DNA from: Paralichthys olivaceus
Taxonomy: Eukaryota; Chordata; Actinopteri; Pleuronectiformes; Paralichthyidae
Assembly (NCBI RefSeq): GCF_024713975.1
Contig: NC_091099.1
Location: 15,977,501-16,041,500, forward strand
Length of the DNA: 64,000 nucleotides
Reading direction: 5' to 3'
The position numbers and the translations under genes are program-made. The notes under the pieces are model-generated. The model was not told the origin of the DNA. It ran no database searches and saw only the letters and a list, made by a program, of their open reading frames with translations. Positions 50,101 to 61,401 of the stretch are shown piece after piece; the stretch's first letter is position 1, and every line of letters starts with the position of its first letter.

Positions 50101-52855
50101 TCACTGCTTTTTAAAATAACCTTTAAGGTTTGTTGTGACCTTTGACACCAGCCTGTCCAGCCATGAAAATTGCAGCACCTCAGTAATTGAGATATTGTTC
50201 CGCCTAGGAGGTTTTCACCCATTTGTTTGTTTACTGGTTAGTTCTAATGTTGGTTTGTAAACTACTGGACAGATTTCCACAAAACTTGGTGGAAGGAACT
50301 TTCTGTAACTTTTCTTTTAATGGTTAAGCAGATTCCATGATGCTTCTCATATGTGGAGTCTGTTTCCTGGGCCCACACTAAAACAGTCTCATCTCTGGGT
50401 GTGAGTTTTTCAAGTGATCAGGATTTACTGTACACAGATCATTTTTCTTTTGATACACAGATAATGAGGTATGCTGAGCAGAGAATGCCGATGCTTAATG
50501 AATACTGTGTGGTGTGTGATGAGCGGCATGTGTTTCAGAACGGCCCCATGTTAAAGGTACGCTGCTGCAACAGTCAACTAATGAAATAAAGCAGAACTTT
50601 AAAATACAGGTGAGCCTTTGTCACTATTCTGTTTTGTGTGTTTGCAGCCTGCAGTTTGCACAAGGGAGCTGTGTGTGTTTTCCTTCTACACACTGGGGGT
50701 CATGTCTGGAGCTACGGAGGCGGTTGCAACCGGTGCAGAGGTTGGTAACAAACACACAGACACTTTAAACACAAAGCATGAGTGATCACAGTAAGATTTA
50801 TGTGTGAAAAAGAATCCCTGATCTTGCAGGTTATTGACCTGCTGGTCGCTATGTGTAGAGCTGCTCTTCAGTCTTCACGCAAGAGCATCATATTTGAGCC
50901 GTACCCCTCTGTCGTTGATCCATACAACCCCAAAGCCCTGGCCTTTACTCCTAAGGTATGAGCTCAATCAATCAATCTCAAACTTTTTACTTGATTGATT
51001 ATTGAGTATGTCAGGTTTTAAATTCTGAAAGATTCTTGTCATTTGTTGTGGCAGAGAAAGAGCTTTGACCGGCTGCAAAAAGCCCTGGACAGTGTTTTAT
51101 TAGTCAGGAGGATGGCACAGGTGACTGATCTGAAAATCAATCTTACATCAGTCACACACTTATCTTCTTCAGAGAATAACTTGAAAGTTGTTGAAAGTCT
51201 TCCTGACGTCGATTTCATTTCCAGGGTCCATATACTGAAATTAGGAAGCAGATGGACAAGTTAGATCCTCTCGCTTATCCCCTGCTCCAATGGTGAGTGC
51301 TACAAACTAAAGTGTCTCTCTCCTGTAGTTGTTCTATTTAACTTGCGATCATGTCAGTGTTTCTCAGATTCATATTCACATTCGTGTTTGTCACCAGGAT
51401 TCTAGCGAGCAACAGGTCCCACATTGTCAAGCTTCCACTGAACAAGGTACGACAGAGCCGTTCACGTAACTTCTTAACACAGTAGCTGCACGTTTTAAAG
51501 CAGAAGTTAATATTTTACCTTCAAAATATTTAGATCATGTTCTGTCTTTCACAAACTGATGTTTTTTATCTGTTGCTGCACAATATAGCAACTGAAGTTC
51601 ATGCACACGCCCCATCAGTTCCTGTTGATCAGCAACCCTCCATCCAAAGAGGCTCGATTCCAAACCGCCAGAAAACTTTACGGCAGCACCTTCGCTTTCC
51701 AGTGAGTACAATGAAACCTGTAATACTACAAAAATAACAATTATAATAATATCTACACAGATTATATGATGCTTCATGTGCTCAGCCCTGATTCTTTCAT
51801 CTTTCAGTGGTTCCCACATTGAAAACTGGCACTCTATTCTAAGAAACGGGCTGGTTAATGCCTCATACACCAAACTACAGGTAGAGTATGAAAACACCAA
51901 GGTCTAAACATTTCACAGTGGAAATTCCAACCCACAAGACTTTTATATATTCATTTGGACCTTGAAAAGTTATAGTGGACATATTTATTTTCTCTATTTA
52001 AGCTTCACGGAGCTGCATATGGGAAAGGCATCTATTTAAGTCCTATGTCAAGTGTATCTTTTGAATATTCAGGTAAGAATGCCCATTTTATTAATAATAA
52101 TAATAAATGGGATTAGTTAGTATAAATAAAAGCCCATTTCAATCATCTGTAGAATGGTTTGCATATAAAACGAATATAATATCTATAAATAATATATAAT
52201 CATTCTGTATGTTATTGCTTTTCAGTTTTTGAAACATATTCTTTGTCTTTGTTCAGAGATGGGTAAAGGTCGACACCAAATAACTGCCAAAGAAGATCTC
52301 CTAAAGAAATACAATCGAATGAACAAAGTCAAACAGGTAGAGTTGATTATGGTTCACATTTGTTCAGGCTGAGCTCATATGCTCCTCGTACATCTTCTTT
52401 TGTCGAAATCTAATCTTGTTCTCCGTTTTGTTTTAGGAAGAGCAAGCACGGTTTCTGCAGAGCAGGAACCTAAACTGCATTGCACTCTGTGAAGGTAAAT
52501 ACGGGAACATGTAGTGTAACAAAGAGCTTTGATTTGTTAACATTTGTGTGGGACATTGTTTTATAAAAGGTGTCTCTTTGTCTCTAACAGTCATAACTTC
52601 AAAAGACCTTCAAAAACATGGGAACATTTGGGTGTGTCCGATATCTGACAACGTGTGCACACGCTTCCTCTTTGTGTGAGTGAAATATAAAGCAGCAGAG
52701 AAGTAATCATCCGTCTATCTACAGATTATCTTTAGTCCATGTTTCTCTTCTTTCTCAGGTATGAAAATGGTCAGGTGGGAGATGTCCACATCAACACTCA
52801 GGAAGCCAAGATCCACAGAGAAATCGTACAAGTAATTGCTTCAAAGCTGTGCTGA
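47128..52855 (+). CDS. parp6: PARP6 mono-ADP-ribosyltransferase
   Basis: Poly(ADP-ribose) polymerase-family enzyme, expected to transfer single ADP-ribose units from NAD+. Coding exons: 47128-47130, 47559-47636, 47867-47961, 48044-48104, 48484-48574, 48661-48727, 49093-49242, 49336-49477, 49582-49713, 50461-50556, 50648-50740, 50830-50955, 51055-51120, 51225-51292, 51398-51446, 51589-51701, 51808-51880, 52003-52072, 52257-52336, 52437-52494, 52591-52675, 52759-52855. They total 630 aa, the same as I recall for human PARP6. The N-terminus is acidic (ENECQQWTESQTDEDSD). HSWFRPSGTIKKFRA and NEYCVVCDERHVFQNG follow in the central region. The catalytic domain has HGSHIENWHSILRNGL (NAD-binding His), LHGAAYGKGIYLSP and CTRFLFVYENGQVGD. 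The protein ends VIASKLC. The start codon is the last three bases of its exon. The gene is compact, with introns of 80-750 bp. Confidence 0.97.
48356..48402 (+). mobile_element. LINE 3'-tail fragment with (TCTA)n, in parp6 intron 4
   Basis: The sequence TTTCCCTCCGGGGATGAATA leads into AAGTACTC and then TCTATCTATCT. This is the typical 3' end of L2/Maui-type fish LINEs, which end in a short tandem repeat. Only the tail is present, as expected for 5'-truncated retroposition. Family assignment is from memory. Confidence 0.6.
48755..49000. repeat. Dispersed repeat in parp6 intron 6
   Basis: Contains AGTCAAAGTCAAAATCAGCG, TATCAATTCTGCCATATGTA, CAGGACATAGACAG and AAATGCTGTTTCTCTCTGAT, in the order seen in a widespread teleost repeat. 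A partial internal duplication (ATATAAGTACGCAGG / ATATAAGTACACA) follows. Class not determined. Confidence 0.5.
50195..50345 (+). repeat. Dispersed-repeat fragment in parp6 intron 9
   Basis: GCCTAGGAGGTTTTCACCCA, TTTGTTTGTTTACTGG, AAACTACTGGACAGATTTCC and ACAAAACTTGGTGGAAGGAA occur in order. They match the family noted in hcn4 introns 1 and 6. Non-coding. Confidence 0.5.
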
Positions 52856-53134
52856 GAAAACAAACATGCACATTTCTTTATGATGTAGATTTCATAAAAA
52901 ACATGGACTAAGAGTAAATCTAAACATTTACACATTAGTTTTGACAGATGTGACAAGTGATAAGGGATGTCTTTTTTATTTCATCATGTATGATTGTGTT
53001 TGATGGAAGAGATGGAAGTGTTGAGTTGTTGAATCGAGGACCTGTAAAACCTTTATTTGCCTTGTATCTGATATAATTTAAATGTATCTACTGCCAGTCT
53101 TATAAAAACATTTTTATTTGAATTTCTTTTTTTA

Positions 53135-53140
53135 AATAAA
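53135..53140 (+). promoter_or_regulatory. parp6: parp6 polyadenylation signal
   Basis: AATAAA lies about 280 nt after the TGA at 52853-52855 and is followed by a T/GT-rich stretch (TTTGTTTGC) suitable as a downstream element. Confidence 0.7.
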
Positions 53141-53913
53141 GTTCTACAATATTTGTTTGCAACAGATCAAATGTTTTCATCTTACTTGTTAACGCACTTT
53201 GCCCTAAAACGCAAAGGCCCATTTTACTTTACGTTATTTGTGTAATACATGTGTTGCACCACAAGATGGAAGTGTAACCGATAACAAGTCTCTATATGAG
53301 ATCATCATTGTCACCACAGAGCTAATAAAACCATAGACTGTATGAATAAAACTCATCACTGTGCTGCCATGACGCTCATGATTCAACCTGTGGAGACTGT
53401 TACAGCTGGATAACACTGTGACCTCACTGAAAACGTGGGTGTTGAGCTTGTGTCTAATCCTTATTTCAGTCAGAATAAAAGAAGATGCCCCACACAAAAA
53501 TATATGTCATGTACTTTACACTAAAAACCCTAATGCAGTAAAAATATTAGAGTTACATGCAATGACTCCAGTGATTTCAAACCAAATATCCCAATTTCTT
53601 GTCATGATGATTATACTATGATTCACTGTTGCACATTTAATTGACACTTGCTCAGTGGATTGTTCTCCTGGGTGCCAGCTGCCATTTGCTCTGAGTGATA
53701 TAGACAGTATGAGGAATGTCATTGTTCGAGTCAGTGAATAACAAGAGGTGCACACCATCCTTTGAGGCAGAAATGCACCATTATAACAGTGTACTGGTTC
53801 CATATGAGCCCCACAGCTGCCTCCCCACCAATGAAAACACATCTGTTTGCATCTGGATAGAGATCTTCTCTTACAAGTGCTGGCTTTGTTATAATTTCAT
53901 TTATAAATTTGGC

Positions 53914-54541
53914 TTAAAGGGATTGTTCACCTCAAAATGAAAATCCGCTCTTTACTCACCACTATGCCGGTGGAGGGGTGGGTGAAGTGTTTGAGTCCAC
54001 GAAACACTTCTGGAGACTCAGGGGTAAACAGGTTCGCTGCCAAATCCAATACAATTGAAGTAAATGGTGACTGATTCTTCAAATGTAAAAAAACAACATA
54101 AAAAAGATAAAATGCCTCCATACTGCTCCTGTGGTGTCATCCAAGTGTCCAGAGACCCCAAACTCTAAACAACAACATTTACACCATGTTTTTAGCCTAA
54201 ATGTCCACTGTGATCCATGCAGGGACACATACAGAGGAACATATCAGAGGACATTTTTCTGTGATCCATGCAGGGACACATACAGAGGAACATATCAGAG
54301 GACATTTTTCTGTGATCCATGCAGGGACACATACAGAGGAACATATCAGAGGACATTTTTCTTACATTTGAAGAAGGAGTCACCAGTTACCTCAAGTTGT
54401 ATTAGATTTAGCTGGAACACTGTTTACCCCTGAAACTCCAAAAGTGTTTTGTGGACTCAAACACTTCACCCACCCCTCCATCGGCATAGTGGTGAGTAGA
54501 TAATGAGTGCATTTTCATTTTTGGGTGAACTATGCCTTTAA
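53914..54541. mobile_element. Non-autonomous TTAA-ended palindromic element, copy 2
   Basis: 628 bp, bounded by TTAAAGGGATTGTTCACC and GGTGAACTATGCCTTTAA. The two ends form imperfect inverted arms of about 170-200 bp: GTGGAGGGGTGGGTGAAGTG near 53972 mirrors CACTTCACCCACCCCTCCAT near 54463. The loop contains three 51-bp tandem units. No transposase frame. It is the same family as 3053-3396. Confidence 0.8.
54209..54361. repeat. Three exact 51-bp tandem units inside the mobile element
   Basis: Units at 54209-54259, 54260-54310 and 54311-54361 each start TGTGATCCATGCAGGGACAC and end GAGGACATTTTTC. They read as identical. 51 is a multiple of three, so both strands show a repeated peptide in an open frame. 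Composition and context argue that it is not a gene. Confidence 0.95.
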
Positions 54542-55463
54542 GCAGCCGCTCCGAGGTGTGATTGTCTCTGAAATGCCATTGACTCAAAATTACGTAGCGA
54601 GCATTTTCTGGGTCAGCCCAGCTGGCGATGGGCTGAAGGGAGCAGAGCTGTGAAGTTGCTGCAACAGCCCAAAGGAAGACATTTCTCAAGGACCATATGG
54701 CTCTGTGATGATAGTGCAGAGGGAAAGTTGGGATATTTCTGTATATTGGCACAGCTACTGCAAATATCTTTACCCCAAGTGACATTTTTTCAAGAGGTTG
54801 ATGAAATATCTTCAAAAATGTACATGAAGAATATCAACAAAACGTGACAATCACGACCAAATCGTTTAAAACAAAGAATTGTTTCAACTACATGCCTTGT
54901 TGAATCTCATTAACTCATGTTATTCATCCAAATGATTCAAGCAACCATACAGACAAATAAAATCTCTGAGCCCTCGAGGGTTTAACAAAAGCTTCCCCCC
55001 TCCAAAAACCAACAACCCAGAATGTGACAGACATTGTTAAATGTTGCATGTGCCTTTAAGAGCACTATGTCCCACTCTACATGTCTCGCTCCGAGCCTCA
55101 TATGTGTTTGTTGGCATCAGCTGTCCTCAGAGCTGAATAGAGCAAGGACATCTTTTCCTTCACGTCAATGGGATTAGAGGAAGAAATCCTATGTTCATTC
55201 TGCTGCCTGTCATCTTAGTACTGTGGAGACTTAATGGAAATGCAGCGTGGACAGAAGACAGACAAAAGATCAAGATAAGTCACAAGTTTGAATTTTAAAG
55301 CTGCTCAGTTTTTTTGTTTTGTTTCTTGCACAAATGAGCAAGAGGCAAATCTTCAGATCTCAAGGTTTGAATGGATATAACCAGGGCTGCAGGCTCAGAG
55401 ACATCATCCTCTGCTGTTATTTTGTTGCTTTCTAAGCAGTGACTGAACCCATGCAGCAATGCA

Positions 55464-56081
55464 ATGGAGCCACAGTCTGCCTCCATCAACCCCCCTGTCC
55501 CATCCTCATCAGTGTCTTCAAAACTTGGCCAAAGCAACTTCAGAAGAATCAGCCGCACAGAGGACAGCAGTGTTTATCCCATCCCTGGCCTGGCTGCTGA
55601 CTTTCTGCACATGAGAGTGAAAGAGGGAAGCAAGATCCGCAATTTACTACGATTCGTGACAGTTCGCATGCACAGGGAGGGAAGAGACAACAACGGGACA
55701 TCTCTGAGGCAGGTGGTCTTCACTGGCTCAGGTAGGGGAGTCACCAAGACTATCACCTGCGTGGAGATCCTGAAACGTAAAGTGGGAGGGCTGCACCAGG
55801 TGTCCAAAATCTACTATAAGACAGTGAATGAGGTTTGGGAGGGTCCACAGCAGGGGGCTGCAGGGACAAGCATGCAGAGGACGGTCCCTGCCATCTGCAT
55901 CCTGCTCTCCAAAGACCCTCTGGATCCCCAGGAGCCTGGATACCAACCTCCACAGTCCCTGGGTGTTCCTGCAGAGGACACAGAGAGACGCAGGGCTCTG
56001 CTCAGGCCAGCTCACAGTCCGTCCTCACAGGACAAAGCCAAGAGACTGTGTCAGGACGACTGGAGCTTGTGGTCCCCCTGA
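55464..56081 (+). CDS. rpp25: Ribonuclease P/MRP protein subunit p25, Alba domain
   Basis: Predicted nucleolar RNA-binding subunit of RNase P (pre-tRNA 5' processing) and RNase MRP (pre-rRNA processing). In the family it acts as a heterodimer with Rpp20/POP7 on the P3 stem of the RNA. It is a single uninterrupted frame of 205 aa (human RPP25 about 199, also intronless). Residues 1-45 are a Ser/Pro-rich, probably disordered leader. The Alba fold covers about 49-130: HMRVKEGSKIRNLLRF (RNA-binding signature), VVFTGSGRGVTKTITCVEIL, then KRKVGGLHQVSKIYYKTVNE. A family motif AICILLSKDPLDPQEPGYQP follows near residues 144-164. The tail is polar and low in conservation. Position next to cox5a matches human RPP25-COX5A and favours rpp25 over rpp25l. 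The start was chosen as the first ATG of the frame. Confidence 0.93.
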   Translation: MEPQSASINPPVPSSSVSSKLGQSNFRRISRTEDSSVYPIPGLAADFLHMRVKEGSKIRNLLRFVTVRMHREGRDNNGTSLRQVVFTGSGRGVTKTITCVEILKRKVGGLHQVSKIYYKTVNEVWEGPQQGAAGTSMQRTVPAICILLSKDPLDPQEPGYQPPQSLGVPAEDTERRRALLRPAHSPSSQDKAKRLCQDDWSLWSP

Positions 56082-58260
56082 ACCAACCAGGTCTCACTGC
56101 AGATTGAACAATTCTGTTTATTAGTCTGATCTGATGGTTATTTCATCACGCCTGTCAGCAGCATCACAATTTCCTAAGAATATGAAATAACTTAAATGTT
56201 AAAAAAATTATTTAAATGTTTATGATGTTTGTGTACAAATAATAAATAGAAAAGCATCATAATTAGTATTTATATGGATGTTCATTATATTAGCATTAAA
56301 TAATAATAAGGAGAATTAGAAAAACAAAATACTTTTTAGAATAAAGATATTTTTTCGACATTTGAGAGGAATATGTTGGATAAAGATGTTACATTCTGCA
56401 TAGAGCTGATTTTGTTATTGGGAGAGGGACAGTATTTTGGCCTTTTTTTTTTGTTTTTACCAAAAACTATACAAATCTAACGATATATTTAACGTGCTGA
56501 CACATTACTTTAAAAATTTTAGATTTTTTTCTTTCTTTTCTTTCTTGTCTATTTTTTGTCAATATAATTGTATAGGAGTTACAGGGGATCAAAATTAGCC
56601 TACAAATAAGAAATAATTCTGAATTTAAACTAGCATAGTTTAATGTTTATGTATATATAGCTAATGAAACCTAATGAAAGATGTTCTATCAATTCATAAT
56701 CCACAGTATGCAGCTTTACTGAGAAATTAAAAACACCATGATACTCCTCCTTGTGATTTGTACATACATGTGCATGTTGAAATTTAAATCAGTCTGTTGC
56801 CACACCAACTTTGTAATTATTATTAGCAGCAGTAACGAGTTACAGTACAAGTATGTTCATATTCTGATGCACTATTTCAACAAAGCACCATAAAAGTACT
56901 CAATATTTAGTGAAAGCCGTAAAATATAAAAATCAAGTTTTGCACAAATCGTCTATATTATGTTTCCTACTTTTCAAGGGATTTCATGAACATAATAATG
57001 TATGATAAGAATGTTTTGATTAAATGTTGACTTTCATATACTTAATGAATTTGTAATCACTAAAACAAATAATCTAGTTTAGGAAATGCATCCCAGCTTA
57101 TGTTCTTTGCTGGAAAGGAGGGATGCATCTTTCATTTTGAACAAATGTGCCTTTATGTTTTTGATGCACCTGCACCTAAAACTGTCAGTGCTCAGTTGAT
57201 TTTGGATCCAGGTCCCTTTGTCCTCTGTCCGTTATAGTGACACACACGCAGTGGAAAATTCAACACCACAAGCCTGAAAGCTGTTTAACTCTAATTCGCA
57301 TCCAGACTGAGTGCAGTTTGTATTCTTCAAACCTTTATAAAAAATCTGATCTTGCTGTGGGAACTACTGTGCATGTTTAATGGGGTCAAAGGTGAGGATG
57401 TGTTTATTTTGGGGATTGCAGTTTGTGGTGCTGTTGAGATGCATATCATTAAATGAGTCAGTGTGGAGTGAAGGTGAAATATTGGAAATACATGTCTTTA
57501 TAAAGTAATACAGTTCAAAAACAATATTAACAGAACATTATAACACATATGAACTGATGATTTGCAAGACTGTTATATTACACAGCATTTACCTTAAATA
57601 TGTGTACCTAAGAAACTGTCAACTGAGTGTTCAGTGTTGTGCAAAGATTTTAGGTAGGTTAAATGTTTGGATCTTTTCTATCTGGCCCCCACAGAGCCCC
57701 TCAGAAGACAATGAAACAGATCATCATCAGAGGAACTATATGGCAGCTCTTCCAAGATACTAATGGAAACTCTACTTTCCCAATTAGCTGGAAAACTGTG
57801 GAACAAATATACCTGAGACAACAGGTGCTGTTTTAGCTTGATCACTCCAAACACTGATTTGATTTAGATTTTTTTTAGGATGCTGTTGATAAAGTGAATG
57901 AGAGAAAGAGTCCCCCAGTGGAGGTGGTCTGCAGGCGTCCCCTGGTATCTGATATCTGCTGATGAACCCTGATCTCTGCTGATGATTGATGATCCCTAAA
58001 ATCTGCTGGTGATCCCTGATTTCTGCTGGTGGCTGGCAACTTCACATCAAGATTCCCAGCAGAAGACCTTCAAACATAAAAGAGATATTCACCATACTGT
58101 CCGATGCTCTAAAAAATCTGCTTACAGAATTAATATGAAATCAATTCATGAATGAAGAATGAAGTTTGCATGCCTATAACCTCTGAGCAGCACTGTGTGT
58201 GTGAATGTCAAAGTCAGAAGCAGTGGGTCAAAAGTACAGGAGAGAGTATCAATGGGCTGT
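56082..58260. other. rpp25 3' UTR and intergenic sequence
   Basis: AATAAA at 56241-56246 is the likely rpp25 polyadenylation signal. The remainder is AT-rich, with no recognisable exon. Near 57955-58035 there is a short run of imperfect direct repeats built on CTGATCTCTGCTGATGA-type units. Confidence 0.6.
57945..58035. repeat. Imperfect short tandem repeats (TCTGCTGATGA... units)
   Basis: ATCTGCTGATGAACCCTGAT, CTCTGCTGATGATTGATGAT, AAATCTGCTGGTGATCCCTG and ATTTCTGCTGGTGGCTGGC occur in succession with a period of about 20-25 bp. The units are degenerate and non-coding. Confidence 0.6.
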
Positions 58261-58368
58261 GTTTGCGCATGCGCAGTACGGGGAGCGCGTACGTGCCAGG
58301 CTAAGTTAGCTGGTGTTAGCTTCCTCCTGCCAAACGTCACTGATTCTTGTAGCTGGCAGCGCCGCAAC
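58255..58368 (+). promoter_or_regulatory. cox5a: cox5a promoter with NRF-1 palindrome
   Basis: TGCGCATGCGCA at 58264-58275 is a perfect palindromic match to the nuclear respiratory factor 1 consensus. It lies 94 bp before the cox5a ATG in a locally CpG-rich stretch (GGGAGCGCGTACG). NRF-1 drives many nuclear OXPHOS genes (established knowledge). That it drives this gene is inference. Confidence 0.75.
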
Positions 58369-61180
58369 ATGTTCAGAGCCGCCGTCCGACTCTCCGTCTC
58401 CGGGGTCCGGAGTGTAACCCGTGCGAGGCCCGGGTGCCAAGGTAAGGCCTCTGCGTGTCTACCACTCGTTAATGTTTCGTTATTTCACAGCGTGTGGGGG
58501 GTTTCCAAGAAGCTGTAGCGGAAATTCAAACGTGGCTAGCATGCTACTGCTAGCGTCCCCGGTGTACCGGTCACTTAAAACTATAAACCTCGGCATCAGT
58601 GTGTTAATGTTTCTGTCACTTCTCGTGTATTGTGGTGCACCAAAGACATTTTACACGGTTTTTCTGTGTGCTGCTGTGAAACCACCCCGGGGTGGAGCTC
58701 GGCCGGGTCCATGTCCTTGTCATGACCCGTTTAGAGAGCTCACACTCGGGCCCTGTAGTTGTGCCTCCGATGCTAGTGGCTAACATGCTAACCAGTTTAG
58801 TAAGGTTAAGTGACTGTAGCAGTGTTCAGCCGACCGGTCTCTGAGATAGAATCATGGATATCAACCTGTGTTGCTGTAGACAGTAACAAACAGGAAACAT
58901 ACATTCATATTATCATTTTAGTGTTGGCTGCAATGATGCTACTAAAGCTTTAAGAAAGGAAGAAGATGAATGAGGCATATAAATACATGATATTTACAAT
59001 CAATGTTGACTCAATAATCGATTCCCACATTGATTTGAATAAATCATCAGGGCCATAGTTCCTTCAGTGTGTTGTCAGCCTGGCATGTACAGTCACATCA
59101 GGACAGCCACACTAAGCTACCACACAGCGTTTGTCCTTTACTTCCTCCCTCACTGTAGATACCCTTCAAGCCACAGTTTGCCTCCTGCACCACCTGACAC
59201 TAGAGGCCGCTGATTTATTTTAGTGCTGACATTAACTGTAACTTTTATTGTTTTATTCCGCAGCTCCTTTGGCCTCGAGGTGTTACTCACATGGGAAGCA
59301 GGAGACGGATGAGGAGTTTGATGCCCGCTGGGTCACCTATTTCAACAAGCCAGACATCGATGCATGGGAGCTGAGAAAAGGTACTTTAATGGAACTGTCG
59401 TGACCCTCAGCAGTAAAGATGCAAGCCCTGAAAAACATTGACAAATAGATGATTAATTCATAGTGTAACTGCAACACTTAAAGGCTCATTGTGTAAGATT
59501 TAGGGGAAAGGAATCTATTGGCAGAAATTGAATATGAAATAATCCTAGTGATGTTTCATCTAAATTGTACAAAGTGTTGTTTTCGTTACCCCCGAATAGG
59601 CCCTTTATATCCAAATTCTTTTTTAACAGTCGTTCAAACTGGACAAACTAAACACCTTTTGAGTTTCTATGACAACTGAAGGCTACCACAGGTTCTCTTT
59701 CATGTTTTGAAGGGGAGGAGTATTCAGCTGCAACTTCACCAGCAGATGTCACTGAACCTTTAAATATGAAAAATGTCTTCAGAGCTAAGTTATTGAAATA
59801 AAACAGTACTTATTGTGAGTCAAATACTTATTTTCGACCATTTGAAAGTGTGAAATCATAACTGATAATCTCCCGAGTTTAAGTACAGACACCAAAATGT
59901 ACAATAACTTAAATGTTAAGCTGTTCAAAAAGTCTAAAATTTGCTAAATCATCACTAAAATAAAGAATGAGGCAGACATTCAATGCCAACTGAATTCTTT
60001 ACCATATGTTATCAAACATTCACTTCTAGTAGGACAGGAAAATTATTCTAAAACACTTAATATATAATCTTCATATAGGAGAAATTATTAACCACAAATC
60101 TGGCATGTGAATTGTCTGCAGAATCAAGCATCTCTTCTTTCACACCTTCTTTTACACTTTATATTCCTCTTGGGGTATGGAATGTAGTATTAATGACTGA
60201 ACAACAGTGGCACACAGAATGATCTCTTTGGTCTACTTCCATAATAATATAGCTCACGTGTTTGTTAGGAAGACACCGAATTATCTAAGGAGCTCATACT
60301 TTTAAGGAAACTTTCCTTCTGCCCACTGGTACAATAGTGTACGTGTCACCTTACCAGTGCCTCCTCAGTCGACCTTGAAAATTAACAAACCTGTTTTCCA
60401 CTGAGCTTTAAAGATCTTTCAGTCAGGATGCCCTTTTCTCTGTACCACTGTACTAAATTTCTAACTAACAATAACTAATTCATTTTATTGAATACACATC
60501 AGTGGAAGTAATGATTTCATGAACACTGAAGATACAGTTTATCAGACTTTAACAACACACTTTTTCAGAGGAATATTATATTTACATAAGAATGATAAGC
60601 AATATATTAAACCTTTTACTTTTAATAATAATCGAAAACTTAATTTATATTGCACTTTTCTTTTTAAAAAAGTAACACAAGTGCTTAACAGGAAGAAAAA
60701 ATAGAAAGTAAAAGCAGATCTAAATTACACAACACATGAAACGATAGCAATGTGGTGTAGATAGTAAAGCTGTTGATTCCTGCCTCTGTTCTCCAAATTA
60801 ATACTTTTAATTTTCTCCTTCAGGGATGAACACGTTGATTGGTTATGACCTGGTACCTGAGCCAAAGATTCTTGAGGCAGCACTGAGAGCTTGTCGGAGG
60901 TTAGACGACCTGGCCAGCGCTGTCCGAATTTTGGAAGCAGTGAAGGTAAGATGAAAGCTTCCTAGCTGAGGAATAATTATGGGAATCTTTCCCAGCCAAC
61001 AACTTTGCAGTCAGCAGTCATTTCAGTTAATGATTAATTTATTTCACCATTGATTTATTTCTCCAGCACAAAGCAGGACCTCATAAGGATATCTACCCAT
61101 ACCTGATCCAAGAGCTGCAGCCAACATTATCTGAGCTTGGCGTCTCCACACCTGAAGACCTTGGCATTGACAAACTGTAA
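58369..61180 (+). CDS. cox5a: Cytochrome c oxidase subunit 5A, mitochondrial
   Basis: Nuclear-encoded structural subunit of respiratory complex IV, bound on the matrix side and contacting subunit 1. Coding exons: 58369-58441, 59264-59380, 60824-60945, 61067-61180, giving 141 aa (human 150). Residues 1 to about 33 are an Arg/Ser/Val-rich, acid-free mitochondrial targeting peptide ([20 protein letters not shown]). The mature protein starts near [15 protein letters not shown]. Family segments follow: [56 protein letters not shown] and [10 protein letters not shown]. All junctions are GT-AG and in phase. A donor-like AAAAGA|GTAGGT right after the stop and an acceptor TTTTTCAG at about 61271 suggest a last intron within the 3' UTR. 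Confidence 0.98.
59478..59763. mobile_element. Second palindromic repeat family, copy in cox5a intron 2
   Basis: Ends are TTAAAGGCTCATTGTGTAAG and CACTGAACCTTTAA, imperfect inverted repeats. The interior has GGAATCTATTGGCAGAAATT, AGGCCCTTTATATCCAAA, CTGGACAAACTAAACACC and TCAGCTGCAACTTCACC. It shares this order with 62780-63106 and 16646-16980. Confidence 0.75.
60627..60710. repeat. Dispersed-repeat remnant in cox5a intron 2
   Basis: AATTTATATTGCACTTTTCT ... CACAAGTGCTTAACAGGAAG resembles the fragment at 11175-11250. Non-coding and degenerate. Confidence 0.45.
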
Positions 61181-61395
61181 AAGAGTAGGTATTCAATTCT
61201 CTTTTTTTCTCTCTGCATGTCCCATGTAAGGTTGCATTTAAAATAAATATTTGTTTGTTTTTGTTTTTTCAGATATCACATGGTGGAAATCCCCAGGACA
61301 GAACCATTGTACTTAAATGTTTGCCTCATATAATACATGTGATATTTAATTTGGCCTTTATTAAGTTCTTTTGCTTGTAAAATATTGATGAACCT

Positions 61396-61401
61396 AATAA
61401 A
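61396..61401 (+). promoter_or_regulatory. cox5a: cox5a polyadenylation signal
   Basis: AATAAA lies about 215 nt after the stop codon, inside the proposed last non-coding exon, and is followed by GT/T-rich sequence. Confidence 0.7.

Larger units (their letters stand above)
53141..55463. other. Intergenic region between parp6 and rpp25
   Basis: No exon recognised. The central part is a palindromic mobile element with an internal tandem array (53914-54541). The last few hundred bases probably include the rpp25 promoter and leader, with no clear core motif. Confidence 0.6.

Noticed and set aside
54131-54433. 100-aa frame with an internally repeated peptide
   Set aside because: The repetition comes from the 51-bp tandem units inside a mobile element; 51 is divisible by three, which keeps the frame open.
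58195-58783. Alternative frames of 107 and 120 aa over the cox5a first exon
   Set aside because: They run through the cox5a donor into intron 1 and have no similarity. The COX5A frame is supported by phase and homology.
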